64,000 nucleotides of DNA from Notospermus geniculatus (Eukaryota; Nemertea; Pilidiophora; Heteronemertea; Lineidae), in contig NMRB01002523.1 in assembly GCA_002633025.1 (NCBI GenBank), positions 34,607 through 98,606 of the forward strand, given 5' to 3'. Position 1 is the stretch's first letter; each line of letters begins with the position of its first letter. A model generated the notes under the pieces. That model saw only the letters and a list, made by a program, of their open reading frames with translations, did no database searches and was not told the origin of the DNA. The position numbers and the translations under genes were made by a program. Shown here piece by piece: positions 34,701 through 46,700 of the stretch.

Positions 34701-37700
34701 ATAGTGATGTCATGTCATCCTCCCATAGCAGGGTTTGGTCTCGCTCCTCTTCATACACTCGCACACAAAGTGTGGGTGGATGAAGTGGAGCGAGGTAAAA
34801 ACCCTGCTGTGGAGGATGGGTTAGGGACAATTCACATGATTGTTTGAAAAAATTTAGAGTCAATAACAGTCAAATTAATCATGTTTTCCAAAGATAGCAA
34901 TCCTTCAAATCACTCTGTAGCACTCATTTCCCCTCTTATGAAAGTTGTGGGGTCAATTTGTCAGTTTTCTTGTTTTCTATGCCTTATATCATAAAGGAAA
35001 TTCCTTTATGCATAAGGAAATTCCTTTATGCATAAAGGAAATTCCTTTATGCATAAAGGAAATTCCTTAATGCTTTTATTCTGTATCTTTTCTTCTCTTT
35101 AGTCTACCTCATATTTTCTTTGTCTGATTTTCTCTTATTTTCTCTTCTGCCACTCTCTTGTTGAAGAAAACAATTCAGACCCACTGTCAATAAACAGAAC
35201 TTGTTTCCGTTACGGAGGTCAGCTGGAATTTTCCGTTTTGTCATGTATTGTCATCACAAATATTGATGCAGTGAACGCGCATCGTTTTTCGCCGTCGCAG
35301 CCCGCGGCACAGTTTTGGTGTGAACGGACCTGTACAGTATGTTTCAAGTGTGCGAGATGGTGCATTGAACCCCTTGCAGCTACTATATGGCACGGTTTAA
35401 CCGCCGACCATGGAGGATTTCCTTTATGGCCTAGTGGTTGGCACGTTGGCCTCTAATTTAAAGGACTGGTGCCCGGTCCAATGCAACTGACTCAACCACT
35501 CACTGGTTCTCTATCCATGCTGTGCTGCCACCTATTATCGGTGATATGTACTGAAGTGAATATGTAGTCTCCCGCAACCAACCGTTTCGTTCCGCAGGTA
35601 CTGGGACACAAACGTTCGATCCTCAGATTCGGCTGGGTGACTGAGCGGCTGGACGCAAGGGCCCAACGCGCCGCGTAGCGGCCAACAGCGAAGCTAGCCA
35701 AAGACTTGTCACGGGTCAATCAATAGAACTGGACTCATAGAACAGATCCCTGTCAGCTGCCCTGCATTCAGAGAGACTTTTCACTGAAGTCTCTCTGAAT
35801 GCAGGGCAGCTGACTACCATCCACATTCCCCTCTCCCAGTCACCAAAAATATCAACACCACAACTAACGTTCAAGACTACTGGGTGACCGAGACTAGTGA
35901 ATATCGTGTTTACAACTTGGACGTCCAGCTCCTTTAAGCAACGGAGACGACCGTGTATAATACATCAAGTTCCCGGCGTCTGCATCTTGAGCCATCGAGG
36001 GTTTATATCCCTACGCCTTCTGAGTGAAATGTAGTCTGAAAGCAACCGTAGGGTTGGTTTTTTGTGCAGCGTACTGTAAAAGCCAAACATAAAGGAACAT
36101 TCAGTCAAGTCATGTCAGTTTCAGGAGATTCTCACGGGTTTGTCAGACCACAAAGCCAAGGAACTGACTGTCGTTTCTCTGATGTTTTTAGGTAACGAGT
36201 ACGACAAGACGAAGAACGCTGGATCCTGTAACATGGAAAATGACTGCCCGAAGATGTGTAGCTGTCGGGGGACGATTGTCGACTGCTCAGGGAAACGACT
36301 GGCCCGGATACCGGACAATATCCCATCATATGCCACTGAATTGTGAGTACCGTATTCTACCAGGCATCCATCTTGAATTGCTGAGGTTTAGTTTGGCTCT
36401 GAGGCCCAGTCTTGTTTGAGAGGGCATAAGCCTACACCAATGGTGAAGCATTCAAGAGCTCTTGTGGTTTAGGCCTACCTCATTTGCTGGGCCTCTTGCT
36501 ATAGGCAGTCGGTTATGGCAAGCCAAAGCGGAATTAATTGCAGGACGTGCTTTTTACAATGCAGGACTAAAAACGCCAATTAAAAACAAAAAATCATTAT
36601 CAAGAAATGAAAATTTTCCTATAATACAAAGGCAAAATGGTATGCAGAAACAATTTTCATATTGCAGGATAAAAAAGTGTACAGAAATATAAATATTCAT
36701 ACTTGAAAAAAAATCGTGCAGAAAATTCTTCACAATATGTAAGAAACAAAATTCATATCAGAACGAAAACTTTATATCAGGAAAACTATTTTCATATCAG
36801 GAGAAAATTATTTTGCAGGACGAAAACATTACATACAGCAGAAATAAAATTGTAACTCAGAAAAATTTTCGTGCAGAAAATATATCGGATGTATGAAAAC
36901 TTTTCATATAGCAGAGAAAAATTGATGTGCAGGAAAACTTTTTTCATATCAGGACTGAAAAAAATCATACCAGGAGCACGTGACCTTTCAGGAGCACGTG
37001 ACCAGCAGAATTTGATGACGTCATAAGCATGGTACTTTCTTCACATTGCAACTCGGGATTTCATCTGTTCATGCTCGCGCCAAATCCATTGTCACGACAG
37101 GTAGCGCTCGTACCTCGCACTGACCTGTCACCGCGCGCGCAACGCGTCATGGGAAATTTTGGGACTACTTGTTGCATTTTCAAGATGGCGGGAATTCCGG
37201 GCGGGAATTCCTCGCTTCAGGTTGATAAATTGCAGAATCTCGTCAAATAGGCCTACCTAGGATGTCTCCGTGTGTGGGTATCATATTATCCGTCATGATT
37301 ATGACATATAGGCCTATTTTGTGTGAGATATGCTGTACATATCATGTTAGCCACTGGCAGCTGGTTGGTGCGTCGTCACATATACGTTTACACTACGTTA
37401 CAGCACAGTGACAGTTAGTTGCCGAGGTGAAATCCCAAATAGCATCCTTTTCTTCTCAACAATGTCATGTCTGTGACAATTTCTCATCAGAAATGACAAA
37501 TCCGTCAATTATTGGCAAAGTCTGCAAGAAATAAGCCTCATATCGCTATTTTCCTAGTGTTTACTTTCGTGGCGCAGTAGATCACGTGATCCACCCATTT
37601 CTGGTTGTGATTCGGCCTGCGTATTTAGAAACACGCCGAATTCGGCGTGATGCGGCTCGTAAGGACACAGGTTGGTGCGTGCATATCCAGCGCCGCCTAG

Positions 37701-40700
37701 CGCCGACCTGTGAGACACAATGGCGCCAAATCCACCATGTCCACTGACATGACTGACAGTGACTGAAATCTATAGTCTAGTGCTGCTGGGATCGGGGATC
37801 GTCAGTGTCAAAATCTTTTGCCAATTGAACTGATTTATCACAGGCATGGACGAATTAAACAACATGTTCGAAGCAAGCAAGTCGTCAAATTGAGATGCTT
37901 CGAACATGTTGTTTAATTCGTCCATGCCTGTGATAATCAGTTCAATTGGCAAAAGATTTTGACACTGACGATCCCCGATCCCAGCAGCACTGGACTATAG
38001 ATTTCAGTCACTGTCAGTCATGTCAGTGGACATGGTGGATTTGGCGCGAGCATGAACAGATGAAATCCCGAGTTGCAATGTGAAGAAAGTACCATGCTTA
38101 TGACGTCATCAAAATCTGCTGGTCACGTGCTCCTGAAAGGTCACGTGCTCCTGGTATGATTTTTTTCAGTCCTGATATGAAAAAAGTTTTCCTGCACATC
38201 AATTTTTCTCTGCTATATGAAAAGTTTTCATACATCCGATATATTTTCTGCACGAAAATTTTTTTGAGTTACAATTTTATTTCTGCTGTATGTAGTGTTT
38301 TCGTCCTGCAAAATAATTTTCTCCTGATATGAAAATAGTTTTCCTGATATAAAGTTTTCGTTCTGATATGAATTTTGTTTCTTACATATTGTGAAGAATT
38401 TTCTGCACGATTTTTTTTCAAGTATGAATATTTATATTTCTGTAGCTACACTTTTTTATCCTGCAATATGAAAATTGTTTCTGCATACCATTTTGCCTTT
38501 GTATTATAGGAAAATTTTCATTTCTTGATAATGATTTTTTGTTTTTAATTGGCGTTTTTAGTCCTGCATTGTAAAAAGCACGTCCTGCAATTATTTCCGC
38601 TTTGGCTTGCCATAGTCGGTTTCTTCACACCAAACTGAACTACAATGCTGGAGTTGAGGGACTTTGTCTCAAAGCCACTTCAGTATCATTCAGTTATCCA
38701 ATATATAGCACAAAGAATGACACACAAAATGATAAAATACGTATAAAGTCGTTTCCGAATTTTGCTAATTTTCGACCCCAACTGGGAAAGTGCCTGAGGG
38801 GGTCGAAAATTTGCAAAATTCGGAGACGACTTCATACGTATTTTATCAGTATCATTCAGTGTTTCAAATTACAGTTTTATTCTTTGTTTATGTTCAGTCA
38901 GCAGAGTTCTAAAGTGTTCCTGAAGTCATCAATAAATAGTACTTGAACTTGATTTTGACTTGGACTTGAGGAATTATAATGATTTTAATGATCTTTGTCT
39001 TTTAGGTCATTATCTGACAACGAAATTACCAAGATTGAAAACAAAGGAGTATTCAGACGCCTAAAGAACCTGATTAAACTGTAAGTAAAGAGTAAAGGGA
39101 TTGGAGTTACACTTCGCCAGTGGGGGAAGGCTGGCTTTATTCTCAAGTCATTCTCCGAACAAAACCCACCAAAAACAATGGTGAACTAGAGTTGAAATTG
39201 ACTTTGCAGTCAATTTAAAGACCGCCACTTTCACTGCATATGTGGCGGGTAGGCGTAACACGCCTAAGTGTTTCTGTGAACTGTTTGCAGTGGGACATTG
39301 ATGGGAACGTTTAACAGCTATACCAAACAGGGTGTCTATAAACCGAAGACTGAAGATGGAAGACCATGAACTATAAAGCGAAGATCTCCACTACTATAAA
39401 ATGAAGACCCAACTATAAAACGAAGATCCCCACTACTATAAAACAAAGACCCAACTATAAAACGAAGATCCCCACGTCTATAAAACGAAGACCCAACTAT
39501 AAAACGAAGACCCCACAGTAACCAGTGAATAACCACAATGAAGGGTCCAAAATGGAAGAGTTACCCTCAGGGAAAAGGGTGCAAACGGTTATTTTTGGTC
39601 GGATTTCAGCGGGGTTGCTTTTAATCAACAGATCTCAGAAAATGTTAATACGAATCTGCTGTCAGATCTGGGCCATCTCTTACCCTTTTCATAGGGAAAG
39701 GGTCTGAAATTGAGGAAATTGACCTCTATAATAATGTCATTGGGACTTCTAAGTTCTGATTGGCCGATTAAATCACCACAGCATTGCTTCCCAATCCTGC
39801 GTTACACCTACCCGCGTTAAGGAAGATTGACGACTCGGTAAACTACCGCTATCAACCTATGCTACGTGCATTGTATTGTAATCATACATTCTCCAACACT
39901 GGGGCGAAACAGTATTGGAGAATGGTACTGGTGGCGCCGGCTGTCGACAGAAAGTGGCAATACCGTGGTCCTTTAAGTTAGTCTATCAACAAACGCACGT
40001 GGCTTCCTTCCAATGATAAGACTAATTCACAACCTCCTGCCCAAAAACCTGAAATCATCCCAAACGTCTCACTTCCCATGGTTCACAAAGGTTTACCAAC
40101 ACGTTGTGCTTTATTTTGATGATCTCCACATCGAAGCTTCAGCGACGAAGCGGCCGTATTGTTGTGGAACGGACACTAGCGCCGCAGGACTGGAGCGGCA
40201 AATGCTGGAACCAACATAGGCCCAATCCGCATGCTCCGTTCTCTCCAAGTGCACGAAACGCCGTACATCAGACTGCTTCTAACGCGGTCACACGGGGAAT
40301 CCCCTTGGGGAATCCCCTAGGCTTGCACTGTTGGTTTTAACATCAAAATTCATCGAAATTCATACTTCATCGTTTTTGGATGCAGCCAGGAAATGAAAGG
40401 GACCTGTCATATGCACATATCAACAAACCCTGAAAGTTTCGTGGTGATGCATGACTTAGTTTTTGAGTTATTGCCCTGAAACCACCAGATTGGATGGAGA
40501 GAGATCCAGAGAGAGATTCAGAGATCCAGAGAATTCCAGTAAAACCAAGGAAGACCGCCACACCATTGGTGTGTGGCGGTCTTAATTACCCATTGAGAGG
40601 TAACTTGCAAGAGAAAACTTTCACTTTGAGGAGCACCTTCAAGCGTTGCTTGTGATAATAGGGAGTTTTCGCAAAGCCCCCGAAACGCCAAAGCGAACGC

Positions 40701-43700
40701 CAAAACCATTGTTCGATGCAACGAAGAGAGCACCGAACAAAAGGACAGACATTCGCGTTGGCGTTTCGGGGCTTTGTGAAAACTCGGTACCGGTACTCTT
40801 TAATTCAATGAGGAATCTGCATAATTTGTATCCCGACAGGTCGGTGCTGTGATCGGTTGTACCGAAGACGTCAAAAACAGCGCAAAGCAACGCACTGTCT
40901 TTGCGTCACGACATCCTTGACGCAGTGCAACACGGACGAGACGTCGAAAAAAAGGTACATCCACTCACAGCGCCTCCTAGTGGTGGCAGTTCTGCGGGTT
41001 CGTCATTGACATCGCATGCTTTTTGATTTCCAGAAATATGAAGAACAATAAAATTGACACCATTGAAGAAGGAGCTTTCCTGGGGGCAGATAATCTTCAG
41101 GAAGTGTAAGTACTGTATAGGCCATTAAAGGAGCTACAAAACTACAAAAGCTACGAACTACATGTACAAAAATGCATTACAAAATGTACATAGTAAATCG
41201 GGTCAATTCCTCGACAACGTAGTTAGTCCCTGGGTTGGAGAGTGGCACAGTGGCGTCGGCTGTCAAGAAAAAGTGGCAATACCGTGGTCCTTTAACATGC
41301 ACCCTTCTTCCATCGGGCCCCCCATGCACCCTTCAACAGGCATCAATGCTTCTGAATGTAAGAGTCACGATGCACAGCAATTTTTTTCGTCAACGATGTT
41401 TTTCTGCGAAGTCCGCAGTCAGAGCAGACGCCTCTAAATTCAGGACGCCATCTTTCTACAAGTAGAAGTTCAACTTAACTATCTTCATTTCAGAACTCTG
41501 ACGGAGAACCGCCTCTCCACGCTCAACAGTGCAATGTTTAAGGGACTTCAGCGGTTACGAAGCTTGTAAGTAGAAAATTTCCGACACCGAATGGGCAGCA
41601 AATTATAGTGATCATCAGATAAGTTAATATCTGAAATTGGAGGATTTTATTCAAATCTGTCATGAATTTAATGGTCCAATCCTGGTCCTCCTAAAATCAG
41701 ACCTGTTCCCCAAAGTTCTGTTACTAGAAATATTAATAGTAGCTTCTTCACAAGTGTTTCATTGCAGTCTGCTTGCTACTATAGACGATTCTCGAATTCG
41801 CAGATCTGCGCACTTCCGCCAAAATCGCAACCACAACCTCGATCTGAAACCAGCTGACAACGCAATCCATGATTCAGCAATGGTTGACTCTGACGCAATG
41901 TTGTCGAAGTCACAGTCGTGGGGTTCTCTGCGTCATGTCACTCAGTTTCAGACTGAGGTTATGTTCGCAATTTCGGCGGAAGTGCACAGATCTTTCTCGT
42001 TTACATCAATTTGAGAATTATGTCTATAGAGGCCTTGCAATGACGTCATCCTGGCGGCCATGCTGGAGGGCACAGGGCACAGAGGTGCGAGCCGACCGTG
42101 ACGTTACTGGCGTGAAGTGCGCCACATCATTGTTTGACGTAACATCATTGGGACATGCATGGCTCATTTCGCTGCAGCATGTGTGCCCCCCAGCATGCGG
42201 CTTGTGACGTCATTTGCAAGGCCTCTATACCGACAGGGATCACCCGTGATTGGCTTTTTCTCTCTTACAGGATGCTGAGAAGCAATAAGATCTCCTGTGT
42301 TAACAATGATACCCTGGTCGATTTTCAAGAACTCAGACTTCTGTAAGTGTTGCGTTCTTTTGATTTATCTCTGCCATTGAACTCAGTTGTGGGGTGCAGT
42401 TCTTTTGGGTCCCTCCATGACTAAAATGATAAGATTTACATCATTGATTGATCTAACTTTCAGGTCCCTTTATGACAACCAGATTCGCTGCATCATGAAG
42501 GGTTCCTTTGAGAGGCTGCGTCACCTGACGACCCTCAACCTCCTCTCCAATCCCCTCAACTGTAACTGTCACCTCGGATGGTTGGCCAATTGGCTGAAGG
42601 GCAAGAAAAGTGTGACTGGAAACCCGCGATGTACGGCACCGCAATTCTTGAAGGATATACCTATACAAGATCTGAAGACGCAGGACTTTACGTGTGACAG
42701 TAAGTTCTTTCTCCATCACATTCAGAGCACGGTGGTGCACTGGTATAGGTCACGGATTCGATTCCCGGCCAAGTCCCCACTGTATTCTCAACTGGTCTGA
42801 GAGGATCAAGTGATGCACTGAATGAGCTGCTCCTTGACTCAAGGACCAGCACTCAAGTTGAGTGCGCCAGAAAGGTTTCTGGAGAGACTAGGGTACCGGT
42901 AATAATGTGAAGGGCTTTGAAGTTAAAGTTAAAGTTTGGGTTTATAGTCTGATATCAACAACGGTAGAGGTGTCATCCAACTTTACACTTTAACCCCAGT
43001 CTATCTTGAAACCTTTCATTAGAACTCAGATGAGCTGCTCATTCAGCACTACAATCTGAGCATTTCCGACCGGTACCCATTTATACACCTGGGTGGAGAG
43101 AGGCCAGTGAGGCAAAGAGACTTGCCCAGAGTCTCACGCCACAGTGGGATTCAAACCCGGGACCCTCTGACAGCTAGTCGGAGACCCGAACCACTACACC
43201 ACCATGGCTCCCCTTTGAGACTTTATTACAGTGGAAAGTGCTGTAAAAAGCCCAGTGGTCGGCATGAGTTCGACTCCGGGCAGAGCCATATACAAAAGTT
43301 GCAGAATATTGAGGATCCGTTGGATGGGACTAGAAGCCATGGTCCTTTTTACCCAAGTGTCTATGCCAGGGCAAGTAAAAGACCCCACACAGGTGGTCAG
43401 TAGCTTGTCGTTGACTCAATACCTCCGGAAAAACCCAACAGGGTTGTGACACTGTGGATGATGATGAAGAACTTTGTATTATTTATCAAGAGAGAGCAGG
43501 AAATCCGGCTCATAGTTTTCAAATTCTGGCTGTAGACATTCTCTGGACTGAAATTGTTAAAGTTGGATAGGATAATATTAACTTCTTTCTTTCAGCACCC
43601 ACTAATGAGCTAGGCTGCCACCCGGGACCTCCTCCATGCTGTACAAAGGACGCCATCAGAAATGCCGAAAACACCTGTGACCGCCGTGCATACTGTCCAC

Positions 43701-46700
43701 CAAAATGCAAGTGTTCGGGGACTGCCGTTAGATGCAGCCGACAGAAATTCACTGAAATACCTAAAGATATTCCTCTAGACACAACCGCACTGTAAGTCCA
43801 TTCTCCAGTTTTTGTTGTCATTTGAATTTTGTTGTTGCGATTGTTCTTGTCTCAGTAATTTCAATTTCAGACTGAGAGAAATATTTTGTGTATCAGATGC
43901 GAGGTGGTCCAGGAAAACCCGTCTGATGTCGCTGAATGATCAACAAGGGCTGTCAGATTGCCTGTGCATTGATCTGCTACTGTTTACCTGTTACGTAGTA
44001 CATTTCAGCTATGAGGTACTGACAAACCTAATCTGCAACGCGGCACAGACTATCAACCTGGTCAGAACTGCGTCATTGAAAATGAGGCTAACGTTATTTT
44101 CCAATTAATTCTGAATAGCACACCCGGTTTCTGGGCCAAATATACCGGTAACTAAAACGTTGCACTCAATTTCTAATTTTACTTTTCTGTCATTAAGTAC
44201 AGAACTGCTTAAATATATCTTATTGCTTTTGAGCAAAAATCTCTGTGGGAACATGATGAATTTAATCGATAAAGTTCACCATTTTAGCGTAAATGACAGA
44301 CCAATGATCGACGTCATGGGTTGTGAATGACGCAGTTTTTGTAAAGTGAGAATGACACACGATTCCTGATGACGTTCAACAATCGCAAAGCATGCGCACT
44401 TACGTTTTAACCTGGTTGATGATCAGCGCCGCCTTTTGTATTGCCGGTACCCCATTGAAATGTGCGGGTTCACCAAGGCCATTAACACTTTCCTCAAATG
44501 CGACATCCGACGGGTTTTCCTAGACCGCCTCACAGATGATATTTTCCACCGTTTGCCTACTTCCAAGATCCTTGGGAAAATGTTAAACAAAATCAGTCTG
44601 GTTTCATCACCGATTCCGCAATGTACACAAGGTATCAAACTGACGTGAACTGAGCAATCTTCTGTTTTTCAGCTACCTCGACGTGAATGAAATCGCAGAG
44701 ATTCCTCCAGATACGTTCTCAAGACTCACAAAGTTAGAAAGCATGTAAGTACAGCTATTATCATGACTGTAATGCGATCGGGTCGACCTTACGACGGCAC
44801 AGAACGGGCAGCAACTGACTTTTCCGGATCACTTTGCGTCTGAGGCATGACCGTGTGGAACAAATCAGTCGTCGATATCGTGTGACATGACTGCGATCAT
44901 GAATTGCAGGATTTGAACCTGCTCAACTTCTGTGCAATTCCAACGGGCATAATCCATTCGCAGTCAACCTGACTCGAGTTACCGGTACTATTCCCTGTGC
45001 AGAGATGCTGCGTGTTCCGCAATGAGCGCACATTTTCACTTTTGCAACCTGACCATGATTTCTTCTCCTGATGCCGTCTGTGCCATCGTGGCGCAGGCAA
45101 TCGTCGGTGCAACCTGACGTGAGCATAAAACAACGCTTAAAATACATGACTTGACCTTTCATGTACCAGTATAGGTAGCCTAACTATCATGTAAATATTA
45201 AAGAAATTGTGCTCTGCAGCTGATCCCTAATGCCACAAATGCCACTTTACTGATACGGAAAGGCCCTGTTCATTCTCACACCTGAATTACCAATTTCATT
45301 TTCTCTTCAGTGACTTGAGCAGCAACAGGATCGAGTCCCTCTCAGCCAAGGTCTTCTCAAACCAGACACAAATGCACACACTGTAAGTATGAATGATAAT
45401 TCTTTGCATTTAACATCCTAAATATCAGAGGCACCGGTACTCACCACTCACTCCCTTCGTCACTGCACATGAACTTTGTATGCAGTGACGGAGTGAGCGA
45501 GCGCTGAGAACCACTGATCACCTCAGGATGTTACTTTACTAACAGGTTAAAGCCTGCCGCACACTGGAGCTATCTGCTGAGCAAAAAGTCATTCGAGACC
45601 GTTTGCTCAGCAGATAGCTCACCGAAAAATACGCGCACATGCACATGGAGCTTTCTGCCTCCCGAGGCAAAAACCTCACCGAAATTACGCGCAGACGCGA
45701 GCTATCTGCTGAGCAAAAAGTCTCGAGTGACTTTTTGCTCAGCGGATAGCTAAACCGCTGGCCAAAGGCAAGTTTTTGCCAAAGCCTTGGGTTGAGTAGT
45801 CACTCATGAATTTTTGGTCGCGATGCAGCCTGCACCTTATGGAGTGTAAATTTCCTTTGATTTCTGCTCCTAGACTCTCTCTCTTTCTAATGAAATGTAC
45901 ATAACACTGCCTGTACTTCTTTTCAGAATCCTGAGTTACAATAAGCTGCAGTGTATCGACAAGACAAGTTTTGAAGGACTCAAGAATCTGAGAGTTTTGT
46001 GAGTAAAATTCAATTATTTAATTGATTATCTTCTCCTCAGGATAATCATCAGAACGAATTAAACATATTTTACGGGAAAACTCTCAGGCATGTGGAGTAA
46101 AACCTTGTTTCTGCTACAGCGGTTCCCCTTCCCGCCACAGTTTGCGGTGAGCGATGCGTATTTTCACAGGCGTTGGGATTGTAAACATGCCAGATATTTG
46201 GCTTGGCCAACAATAAATGGACTCCCCAACCCTGTGGAAACTGCACCACTCAACGCAAAAACAGCAGAGTCTTCTGCAGCGGAAACAGTTTGGGATGAAT
46301 ATGCGTCAGTCTCACATGATTTGCTTAGAAAACATTCCAATTTTCCAGGTCGCTTCATGGAAATGAGTTATCAACCATTCCGTATGGTTCCTTCAAAGAT
46401 CTGATCGCCCTCACTCACATGTAAGTAATAGTTGTCTATTACAAAAGATTGAGTCAACAAATTTCACGATGCGGATGTATTTCAAAGATTTATAACACAT
46501 AAAGAGGTTCTTCACTGACGTCACAACGGTCACGTGACATGTTGACCGTCAAATCGCCGGCGATGAAGTCAAAACTATCACCTCATGACATTTTGACTTC
46601 ACGATCTGTGTGTTGACGCTGTGTTCATGCCGTGACGTCGCTTGACATTTTGACGGCCAATATGGCGGCATCGTATCGTCATGGAAAAGTGACGTCACGT

